Below, piece after piece: positions 24,614-31,686 of a stretch of 32,102 bases of DNA (position 1 is its first letter; each line of letters starts with the position of its first letter). The position numbers were made by a program, and so were the translations under genes. The stretch lies in NCBI GenBank assembly GCA_900466875.1, contig UBNQ01000028.1:1-32102 (forward strand). Reading direction: 5' to 3'. Below the pieces are notes generated by a model. That model saw only the letters and a list, made by a program, of their open reading frames with translations. It did not search any database and was not told where the DNA came from. Source of the stretch: Hyphomicrobiales bacterium (GTDB lineage: Bacteria; Pseudomonadota; Alphaproteobacteria; Rhizobiales; Rhizobiaceae).

Positions 24614-25603
24614 TCATTGGGCCGCAATGTTGACAGGCTTGGTTATCGAAAGCGGCAGCGAGATCGTGAGAAACACGGAGTCGCCCTCGGCACGGTTCCT
24701 GGTTCCGAATTCGTGGAAATACTTGACCCGTGCCGATACCGGCAGCTCCCCGACCTTGAAGTTCCATCCGACCGTCGCGCCGATACCGAACGCCCTGCCC
24801 TTGAAATCACCAAGTGTTGCGCCTTCGCCGCTGTCGCCCGTCACCTGTTGGTAGACATAACCGACAAGGCCAGCATCAAACGTTTCGTTGAAGTGCTGGA
24901 CCGCGGCCCATTCGAAGTGAAGCTCATTGCCCGTCCGGTAATCGGTTGCAGGATTTTCGGCATTAAATGTCATGCCGATTACCCCGGAGAGATCGAGGCC
25001 GATTGTCGGATCGAGCCAGGTCGCACCAGCAGAAACATCGATCCCCCAATGATGGAAGGCGATGTTGGAGAGTTCTCCCTCCTGGTAGTCACCGACAGGA
25101 ATGTTGATGAGCGTACCGAGCTGCCAGTGGAAATTGCCGCTTTCCCAACCCAGCAACCCTCCGACCAGCGGATCGCCGATCGTAAAGACCGTGTCTTCCA
25201 CGTTTCCTCCCAGAACACCGCCGCCCGGGCCTGTCAGCGTCAGGTCGGCCGAGGTCTTCATCCAGCCGAATGGAATGGTCGCGGCCAGGCCAACGTGACC
25301 GCCTAGAAACTCTTCCGGAAGCACCCAGAGAAATGTCGGTGCGGCAAGGACCGCGTGCCCATCGACGCCGACCGCCACCTGCCCACCGCGCGGCAAGGAC
25401 CGGCCGCCGCCCAGATTGCCGGAATAAATCCAAAGATCGTTCTGGAAATAGACACCCGGCGGCGGCGTTATCGCCGCCGCCGGCCCTTTGCCCCCGAGAA
25501 GATAGAAACCTGCGCCGTTCTCCGCCGAAAACGCCGGTGTCGAAGCCAACAGGGCAGCTCCGGCAAGAAGCATTGCACGGCTTGAAACTCGAACTTTGGT
25601 CAT
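24614..25603 (-). CDS. Outer-membrane transporter-like protein (phenol MetA-pathway/SphA-like family)
   Basis: A 329-residue protein with a signal peptide (MTKVRVSSRAMLLAGAALLA, then FSAEN) and a chain of alternating beta-strand segments ending SVFLTISLPL. N-terminal GAGFYLLGGKGPAAAITPPP, GVYFQNDLW and the later GDPLVGGLLGW match the family of MetA-pathway transporter-like barrels. It probably forms an outer-membrane channel for hydrophobic or aromatic compounds; the substrate is unknown. The ATG at 25603 follows GGGGAAGGG; an upstream GTG at 25618 is less likely. Box C lies about 80 bases upstream. Confidence 0.82.
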   Translation of the reverse strand: MTKVRVSSRAMLLAGAALLASTPAFSAENGAGFYLLGGKGPAAAITPPPGVYFQNDLWIYSGNLGGGRSLPRGGQVAVGVDGHAVLAAPTFLWVLPEEFLGGHVGLAATIPFGWMKTSADLTLTGPGGGVLGGNVEDTVFTIGDPLVGGLLGWESGNFHWQLGTLINIPVGDYQEGELSNIAFHHWGIDVSAGATWLDPTIGLDLSGVIGMTFNAENPATDYRTGNELHFEWAAVQHFNETFDAGLVGYVYQQVTGDSGEGATLGDFKGRAFGIGATVGWNFKVGELPVSARVKYFHEFGTRNRAEGDSVFLTISLPLSITKPVNIAAQ

Positions 25604-25682
25604 GCCCTTCCCCGTCACTGATGTGGAGACGGAGATGTCCGCCCACCGTGGAATGAAGCTTGGCAGAGGTGCTTTGGGTCAC

Positions 25683-25699
25683 AAGTACGCAACGGTTAC
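25683..25699 (-). promoter_or_regulatory. Regulatory box C (outer-membrane protein gene)
   Basis: On the minus strand it reads GTAACCGTTGCGTACTT. Upstream, GTTAC-N7-GTAAC (25699-25695 is the inner arm) forms an inverted repeat that overlaps the box. It lies between the stop of the regulator-like gene and the start of the outer-membrane protein gene. Confidence 0.72.
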
Positions 25700-25719
25700 A
25701 AAGGATGTAACATCCGGGT

Positions 25720-27426
25720 TCAGTTGATTGCCGCAGATGCAATCTTGTTCTGGGCTCGCTCGACCTTGCCGAGCCCTGCCTCAAGGGCTGCGATGACATC
25801 TTCGGAGTAGCGGCGACGTTCCATCCAGATCCTCATTGCCGTCTGATAGTCCGGCATCATTTCCTTGAGATAAGCGAGGCTGGCACGCGCGTCCGGTGCA
25901 TTCATCTGGGCAAGGGAAGCCGCCCGGATCGCACGCACGACGAAATCGCTGCAGTTGATCTGCTCGGCAAACAGTGAAGCATTCGACCAGTCCCGACGCA
26001 GATAGGCATCGAGAGCCAGCACGATCACTGCATCCCGCGGGACGGCCTCGACATGCTCGGAGGCCTCGCTGGCCAGTGAGGTCGCGGCCTTTCTGTAACC
26101 GGCACTGAGCAGGACGCCGGCAAGCTTGGCAAGCACATCGGGATTGTCCGGATTGATGGCGAGCGCCCTGTTGCCGGCGGCAATGGCCGGATCGGTTTTG
26201 CCCGTATAAAACTGCGCCATCATCAATGCCACATAAGCCCGATCCGATCCGGGATCGATGGAAACGGCCCTGTTGGCAAGCATTGTCGCACGGGGAAAGT
26301 CCGTCGTTCTGGGATCCCCGCCCTTACTGGCGACAAGCGCACGGGATAGCACGGCCATCGCGTCGGCATTGTTGGGTTGCCGGACAAGCGTTCGTTCCAG
26401 ACAAGGGATCGAGGCTGCGATACCTTTCCCTCCGCCGTCGTCGAGCGCAATCTCCGCCCGCAGGACACAGACATTTCCGAGCATCTGGGCAGAGGAATCC
26501 TCATGCGCCTCGATGTTGCTGATAATACCGCGAGAGCTGGCAAAACGTTTGGCGAGGATGGCGACGAGCTCATCCCTGACCGCCATGTCGCTCCTGCCAT
26601 CGATCTGAACCTTTTCGATACCCGACTTCAGAATGCCGCCATCGCGACCATCCACCACTTGCCACCAGATGCTACGGTCGTCATCGTCGGCGTAGTATTT
26701 CATTTCGATGTCATAGGTGGGCATCGAGGCCCGAACGGCGGCATAGCTCCGGGTCGTCATCTCGAGCGTCCGGAAGCGTGACAGGGAAGCCGCAAGATAA
26801 CGCCGCGTCTCGTCTGCCTCCTTCCCATGCTCTACGTCTGCCGCAGTCATGGTCAGCGTTACGGACGGGCGGGCCGCGATATCCGGCAAGTGCGCCATGT
26901 AGGCCCAGGCGGATCCCGCCAAGGCAAGTGCCGTTACCGCCGTCGTGGCCGGAAACCACGTTGCCCATGAAAGAGGCGTAGCCGTTGAAGCGGCTTGGAG
27001 TTCCATGACATCGGCAGGCAAATCCTGTTCGGACCTAGACTGGACCATAGACATGTTGTCCGAAGCCGAGTGTGTAAAGACGGCGAGATAGTGTCCGACG
27101 GGGAGACTGACGATAATCTCAAGCTCGTCGCCATAGGCTTCGTAATAATTCGACAGTGCATTGCGCAGGCGGCTGATTTCGATCCGGACAATCGGGTCCG
27201 AGTTGGTATCGAAATGTTCGGGGCGATTGAGAACATCCAGCGCGATGGCGTAAGCCTTGACGCCAACCGTTTCTCCTTCGAAACACCGCTCGGCAATGTA
27301 TCTGAAGATGCGCTTGGCACGATCGGTCGCGTGGAACCTCGGATCGGTCAGCAACCGTTCGAGTTCCGCCTTCGCCGCCTCCAGCGAAACCTCACCCAAA
27401 ACCGCCTTATCCTCGCCAGCGATCAT
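25720..27426 (-). CDS. Membrane-anchored regulator-like protein with TPR repeats (candidate ToxR/CadC-like)
   Basis: A 568-residue protein. Residues about 16-118 form a conserved N-terminal domain (TDRAKRIFRYIAERCFEG, GVKAYAIALDVLNRPEHFD, DPIVRIEISRLRNALSNYY, LPVGHYLAVF). The last part resembles the recognition-helix and wing pattern of OmpR-type winged helices. A single hydrophobic span follows (about 154-176). The C-terminal part (about 185-568) contains a mixed alpha/beta region and TPR-like helical repeats (SDRAYVALMMAQFYTGKTDP, NPDNPDVLAKLAGVLLSAGY). This layout, cytoplasmic DNA-binding domain, one span, periplasmic sensor, parallels CadC and ToxR. DNA binding is inferred. It sits in the middle of six copies of the box but has none at its own promoter. 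GGGGG precedes the ATG. Confidence 0.72.
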   Translation of the reverse strand: MIAGEDKAVLGEVSLEAAKAELERLLTDPRFHATDRAKRIFRYIAERCFEGETVGVKAYAIALDVLNRPEHFDTNSDPIVRIEISRLRNALSNYYEAYGDELEIIVSLPVGHYLAVFTHSASDNMSMVQSRSEQDLPADVMELQAASTATPLSWATWFPATTAVTALALAGSAWAYMAHLPDIAARPSVTLTMTAADVEHGKEADETRRYLAASLSRFRTLEMTTRSYAAVRASMPTYDIEMKYYADDDDRSIWWQVVDGRDGGILKSGIEKVQIDGRSDMAVRDELVAILAKRFASSRGIISNIEAHEDSSAQMLGNVCVLRAEIALDDGGGKGIAASIPCLERTLVRQPNNADAMAVLSRALVASKGGDPRTTDFPRATMLANRAVSIDPGSDRAYVALMMAQFYTGKTDPAIAAGNRALAINPDNPDVLAKLAGVLLSAGYRKAATSLASEASEHVEAVPRDAVIVLALDAYLRRDWSNASLFAEQINCSDFVVRAIRAASLAQMNAPDARASLAYLKEMMPDYQTAMRIWMERRRYSEDVIAALEAGLGKVERAQNKIASAAIN

Positions 27427-27551
27427 CGTGGCCCCCTGATGCGATGGGTACTTACATCATCAAAATAAACCCGATTATCGGTCACATTACAATCAACTTG
27501 AAACAGTGTTCGCTAATTAACCCGTAATGGCGTCTGTTTTTGAACCACACC

Positions 27552-27851
27552 CTAGCGGTCGCGACCGGATTTGAGACAATAGGTGATGATGTCCGCCTCG
27601 ATTTCGACGCAGACATTTCGATATTCGAGGATCATCGGTTCGTCGCGATCACGACGGCGCTCAAGTTCCTCAAGTGTGGTGGTCGCCTCATCATAGGCAG
27701 ACAGCAACTCTCGAAATGTCGAGGGGCGGCTCGCGATCATCTGAAGCTGGCCTCGTATGCTGGGCAATTTGACCATGAGCTTCAGGAGGCCTCTATGCGC
27801 CGGTCCTGTCAGCGTAGGGGGTCCATCCTGTTTTCTGCTCATCACCCCCAT
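27552..27851 (-). CDS. Small hypothetical protein
   Basis: About 99 residues, not recognised. It is rich in charged residues with a likely coiled-coil or helical stretch (STFRELLSAYDEATTTLEEL, then ERRRDRDEP) and no signal peptide or membrane span. Start choice is uncertain: in-frame starts occur at 27866 (GTG), 27851 and 27842 (both ATG), none with a strong ribosome site. Box D, 57 bases upstream and correctly oriented, supports it as a real, regulated gene. It is divergent from the outer-membrane protein and MscS unit. Confidence 0.5.
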   Translation of the reverse strand: MGVMSRKQDGPPTLTGPAHRGLLKLMVKLPSIRGQLQMIASRPSTFRELLSAYDEATTTLEELERRRDRDEPMILEYRNVCVEIEADIITYCLKSGRDR

Positions 27852-27907
27852 CCGATCTGCCCGCACGTCGAGGTGGCGAACAGTCTACTCTTCCGGCAAA
27901 AAGTGGT

Positions 27908-27924
27908 GAGTACGCAACGGTAAC
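27908..27924 (-). promoter_or_regulatory. Regulatory box D (small hypothetical gene)
   Basis: On the minus strand it reads GTTACCGTTGCGTACTC, directed at the gene ending at 27552. It forms a divergent pair with box E 52 bases away and differs from it at one core position (G for A). Confidence 0.7.
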
Positions 27925-27976
27925 AGGGTTTGTTGAGGTGTTTGCCGCCTCCGCAAGAACCGGCATTTACGGCACT

Positions 27977-27993
27977 GTTACCGTTACGTACTC
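27977..27993 (+). promoter_or_regulatory. Regulatory box E (outer-membrane protein and MscS unit)
   Basis: GTTACCGTTACGTACTC on the plus strand, 51 bases upstream of the ATG at 28045. The sequence shows tandem GTTAC-C-GTTAC repeats followed by GTAC, a pattern compatible with a protein that binds direct repeats. Confidence 0.72.
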
Positions 27994-28044
27994 ACCTGTT
28001 CGATTGAACTGTGTTTCGGTTTGCCGCCAGACACGGAGATGATG

Positions 28045-28860
28045 ATGAAGGCCATCCTTGCGGCACTGGTCCCTATTGCATGTATCCTGACTGCGGATTT
28101 TGCTGCGGCTCAGGAGCATGAGGATGTCAACGCCGCCAACAATCCGCTGACGCCGAAAATCACCATCAATTTCCAGGATTATTTCATCCCGAACTTCAAG
28201 GATACGCCGGGCGATCCCCACGCCAACCAGTTCCTGATGCGCGGATTGGTGCCGTCGGACATGTGGGGGCTTCCGCAACTCATACGCTTCACTCTGCCGA
28301 TCGCCACCTCGCCGGACGTACCGGACGGTTATGTCACGGGTCTGGGTGACCTCACTCTGATGGACATCTTCATCTTGCCCAAACAGGGCGATGTAACATT
28401 CGGCACAGGACCGCTCCTGGTGATCCCGACGGCAACGGACGAGCAGCTTGGCGCCGGAAAATGGCAGGCAGGAGCTGTGGGCATTGCCATTGCGCCGCAG
28501 AGCTGGGGACTGCTTGGCGGTCTGGCGACATACCAGACGTCATTCGCGGGCCAGAGCGACCGCGAAGATGTCAACCTGTTGACGTTCGAACCGATCCTCA
28601 ATCTCAATCTGAGCGATGGCTGGTATCTTCGCTCCTCCGCAACCTGGAACTTCGACCTGCAAAGTGGTGATGCCTACATTCCACTCGGCCTTGGCGTCGG
28701 CAAAGTGTTCCAGCTTGAAAAGGGCATTACGATGAACGCCTTCATCGAGCCCCAGTATACCGTCTGGAACGAAGGCAGCGCGCCGCGATGGCAGATATTT
28801 GCCGGTCTGAACTTCCAGTTTCCGATTGGCCAGCCTCCAGTTGGAAAGTTGGAAAAATGA
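28045..28860 (+). CDS. Outer-membrane beta-barrel / transporter-like protein
   Basis: A 271-residue protein with a signal peptide (MKAILAALVPIACILTADFA, then AAQEH). Strand-rich segments such as WYLRSSATWNFDL, AYIPLGLGVGKVF and PRWQIFAGLNFQF match a widespread family of outer-membrane transporter-like proteins, sometimes mis-annotated as neuromedin U. Three ATGs run in tandem; the third, at 28045, is chosen because GGAG lies 6 bases upstream. Its stop overlaps the MscS start by 4 bases, so outer-membrane protein and inner-membrane channel are made together. Box E precedes it. Confidence 0.85.
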   Translation: MKAILAALVPIACILTADFAAAQEHEDVNAANNPLTPKITINFQDYFIPNFKDTPGDPHANQFLMRGLVPSDMWGLPQLIRFTLPIATSPDVPDGYVTGLGDLTLMDIFILPKQGDVTFGTGPLLVIPTATDEQLGAGKWQAGAVGIAIAPQSWGLLGGLATYQTSFAGQSDREDVNLLTFEPILNLNLSDGWYLRSSATWNFDLQSGDAYIPLGLGVGKVFQLEKGITMNAFIEPQYTVWNEGSAPRWQIFAGLNFQFPIGQPPVGKLEK

Positions 28861-30779
28861 AACGGCTGATCGCGCTGCTGTTGTTCCTGGCTGCACCGGC
28901 GGCCGCGCAAACACCGGCTCCTCCGGAAACCGTTCAACAAAAAGCCGATCAACTCCTCGTCCTTTTGCGCGATCCGGAGATACAGGCTTGGTTGACGCAG
29001 CGGGAAGAAACGCGAGAGGTGGACATAATACCGGGATCCGCTCTGGCAAAATGGGAGGTCGCAACCCGTCAGCGGATAGACGCGGCCATGACCGCGATCC
29101 CGAACATTCCATCCGAGGTCTTTAAAATCGCATCGCGCATCCGGCAGGATGCTCTCTCGCGCGGATATGCGCCGGTTCTGCTGATGATGGCCGGTATCGT
29201 CCTCTTCGGCGCCCTGGCTGAAGCCTGGTTCAGGAAACGATACCGTATGGACGGGCGTCTCGATCATTACCTGCCCATCTGCGTCTTTTCGGTCGTGATG
29301 GCGATCATATTTTTCGCGATCCCCTGGCCGCCTCTCGGGCGGATCGTCATGTTCTCCTACCTTGCTGCCTTTGTCGTCTATCGTCTTTCGGCAACGACGA
29401 TCGGACTTGCAGTCGCGGACCCTCGCATTCGAATGCGCGCGAAGCTTTTCCTCGGTACGACAGCTTTTGCGGTCGCTTCGGCTATGGCGGGCGAGGCGCT
29501 GGGCGTCGATACAGCCGTGCGGCAGGCAATCTCCTATCTCTTCTCGATCCTGCTGCTATGCCTCGCCCTGGAGTTCATCTGGGCGACCGCGCAGCGGCGG
29601 CCTGCTATCCGGATCGCGCTCTCGCTCGGAGCGGCGGCAACATGGTTTCTCTGGTGTCTGGCGTTGCCCGGACTGTTCTGGCTGGCCATCTATGCGTTTC
29701 TTTTGCCACCGCTGCTGCGGACAGTGGAGCTTGCAACGCAGGCCCCGCGCCTGGCCGCTGAACGACCACTCGTCAATGTCCTCCTGGTTCGAGGGTCGCG
29801 GGCGTTCGTCGTCCTGATTGCGGTCGCCTGGCTGGCCGCCGTCTGGCATGTCGACGGCAATTCTCTCGCGCGTCAAAGCCCCCAAGTCATCGCTTTCCTC
29901 TACGGTGCGCTCAAGAGTGTTGTCGTTCTGCTCATTGCCGACCTCGTCTGGCACCTCGCACGCACCAGTATAGAGCAACGATTAAAGGTGCCTGCGGCCA
30001 CGGACGAAGATAGAAACCGCCATTCCGCCACGGCGAACAGGCTGCACACGCTGCTTCCGATCTTTCGCAACGTGCTCGCCGTCATCGTCATCGTTGTAAC
30101 GGCCCTGACGGTGCTTGCCGAACTCGGTGTCGAGATCGCACCATTGATCGCAGGTGCCGGCATTTTCGGCGTGGCGCTCGGCTTCGGATCGCAGACACTC
30201 GTAAAAGACGTGATCAACGGAATCTTTTACATGCTCGACGACGCATTCCGGGTCGGCGAATATATTCAGGCGAAGAGTTACAAGGGAACGGTCGAAGGCT
30301 TCAGCCTCCGCTCCGTCCGGCTGCGGCATCATCGCGGCCCGATCTTCACCGTGCCCTTCGGAGAACTGGGCGCGATCGAGAACATGAGCCGGGATTGGGG
30401 GGTGGTGAAATTCCGTGTCTCCGTAGGCTATGACACAGATGTGGAGAAGGCACGCAAGCTGACCAAGAAGATCGGAGTGGCTCTGATGGAGGACCCGGAG
30501 CTAGGTCCGCTCTTCATCGAACCGCTGAAGATGAAGGGGATCGAGGAATTTGGCGATTACGGCATGGAAATCAGCTTCGGAATGACGCTCCGCCCCTCGC
30601 CGATGCAGTCCTTCATCCGAAGGCGGGCCAACCTCATGTTGCGCGAGGCCTTCAGCGAGAACGGCATCGCGTTCGCCACACCGAGCGTGCATGTCGGAGG
30701 CGACGAGCGGCAGGCAGCCGCAGCTGCGTCCACGGCCGCACGGATCCAGCAAACGAAGGTAGCGTCCCCCTTGGAGTGA
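28857..30779 (+). CDS. MscS-family mechanosensitive ion channel
   Basis: A 640-residue protein. A signal peptide (MKRLIALLLFLAAPAAAQ) and a periplasmic N-terminal domain precede a block of about seven or more membrane spans. The MscS core follows at about residues 420-600: the pore helix GVEIAPLIAGAGIFGVALGF then GSQTLVKDVINGIFYMLDD, the beta domain (GTVEGFSLRSVRLRHHRGPI, VPFGELGAIENMSRDW) and the C-terminal alpha/beta domain. It is larger than E. coli MscS (286 residues), like YbdG or MscM-type members. It probably opens upon membrane tension to release solutes. It overlaps the outer-membrane gene by 4 bases. Confidence 0.93.
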   Translation: MKRLIALLLFLAAPAAAQTPAPPETVQQKADQLLVLLRDPEIQAWLTQREETREVDIIPGSALAKWEVATRQRIDAAMTAIPNIPSEVFKIASRIRQDALSRGYAPVLLMMAGIVLFGALAEAWFRKRYRMDGRLDHYLPICVFSVVMAIIFFAIPWPPLGRIVMFSYLAAFVVYRLSATTIGLAVADPRIRMRAKLFLGTTAFAVASAMAGEALGVDTAVRQAISYLFSILLLCLALEFIWATAQRRPAIRIALSLGAAATWFLWCLALPGLFWLAIYAFLLPPLLRTVELATQAPRLAAERPLVNVLLVRGSRAFVVLIAVAWLAAVWHVDGNSLARQSPQVIAFLYGALKSVVVLLIADLVWHLARTSIEQRLKVPAATDEDRNRHSATANRLHTLLPIFRNVLAVIVIVVTALTVLAELGVEIAPLIAGAGIFGVALGFGSQTLVKDVINGIFYMLDDAFRVGEYIQAKSYKGTVEGFSLRSVRLRHHRGPIFTVPFGELGAIENMSRDWGVVKFRVSVGYDTDVEKARKLTKKIGVALMEDPELGPLFIEPLKMKGIEEFGDYGMEISFGMTLRPSPMQSFIRRRANLMLREAFSENGIAFATPSVHVGGDERQAAAAASTAARIQQTKVASPLE

Positions 30780-30811
30780 AATCTCTCCTACCGGACCCAT
30801 GACGCGCAGAA

Positions 30812-30849
30812 GCCGTAAATTTACGGCGGAATTTTACCGTTACGTACTC
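30812..30849 (+). promoter_or_regulatory. Regulatory box F with a 16-bp palindrome (DUF2092 gene)
   Basis: GCCGTAAATTTACGGC (30812-30827) is a perfect palindrome, and TTTACCGTTACGTACTC (30833-30849) is the sixth copy of the box, 67 bases upstream of the ATG at 30916. The palindrome contains the same GTAAATTTAC arms found directly at box B. Confidence 0.75.
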
Positions 30850-30915
30850 ACCCAACCATACCTCCGACCCTAGCCTGCGTTCATCTGCATCATGCGAGAT
30901 GAGAGGAAGGCAACC

Positions 30916-31686
30916 ATGGGCTCACTCAAGCCTCCCCTTTTCATGACGGCCAGCGTCTCGACCGTTTTCCTGTTGGCGGGCAACCTCGTTGCGGCCGACC
31001 GTGTTCCGCCCGAACCGCCTATCGAACCGCAATCGATCGAGGCTCTCAAAACGATGGGAGATCATCTTCAGTCGCTGCAGACCTTCTCCCTGAAGGCTGC
31101 AACAACGACCGAGATCGTACTCGACAACGACCAGAAGCTGGAGATCGGCGGCACCGCAATATACGAAGTGAAACGGCCCGACCGCCTGCGCATCGATCTC
31201 GCCACGGACGCTGTCCATGGCGAGCTCATCTATGACGGCAAGACGGTCGTCTACGCCTCTCCCGACCAGAATGTCTATGCCCAGGTTCCAGCCCCGAACA
31301 CGATCAAGGACATGCTGGAAGAGGCAGCGACCAGATACAACCTGACCTTCCCGCTGGCAGATCTCTTCTCCTGGGGAACACCGGATGCGCCGATCGATCT
31401 TATCAGAGAAGGTTTTTTCGTTGGCCACGCCTATGTGAACGGCAAGGAAACCGACCATTGGGCGTATCGAGGGCCTGATCAGGACGCTGAGATCTGGATA
31501 TCAACGGAGGGAAGTCCGCTGCCGTTGAAAATTTCTCTGGTGGATCGGGACGACCTGACCCGTCCAAGGATCACCTCGGTGCTTGAATGGACAGAGAACG
31601 CGACAATCGCGGAAGACACCTTCCAATACAAACCAACGGACGGCGCGACCAAAATCCGGTTTCTTGGCGAGGAGGACAGGAAATGA
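30916..31686 (+). CDS. DUF2092 family exported protein (LolA-like)
   Basis: A 256-residue protein with a signal peptide (about 1-26, hydrophobic MTASVSTVFLLAGNLVAAD). The body matches DUF2092: ALKTMGDHLQSLQTFSLKA, YEVKRPDRLRIDL, LIYDGKTVVYASPDQNVYAQ and a C-terminal LEWTENATIAEDTFQYKPTD. The family resembles LolA/LppX beta-sheet carriers of lipidic molecules, so a periplasmic lipid-handling role is plausible but unproven. The ATG at 30916 has GAGGAAGG upstream. It overlaps the next gene by 4 bases and is preceded by box F. Confidence 0.9.
   Translation: MGSLKPPLFMTASVSTVFLLAGNLVAADRVPPEPPIEPQSIEALKTMGDHLQSLQTFSLKAATTTEIVLDNDQKLEIGGTAIYEVKRPDRLRIDLATDAVHGELIYDGKTVVYASPDQNVYAQVPAPNTIKDMLEEAATRYNLTFPLADLFSWGTPDAPIDLIREGFFVGHAYVNGKETDHWAYRGPDQDAEIWISTEGSPLPLKISLVDRDDLTRPRITSVLEWTENATIAEDTFQYKPTDGATKIRFLGEEDRK

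Noticed and set aside
23346..30849. The 17-bp boxes as EcfG-type promoters (GGAAC-N16/17-CGTT)
   Set aside because: CGTT is present in each box, but no GGAAC lies at a constant distance upstream, and upstream arms vary in spacing.
23346..30849. The boxes as a CRISPR array or mobile-element ends
   Set aside because: Copies are far apart, in both orientations, always just upstream of genes, with no regular spacers and no transposase.
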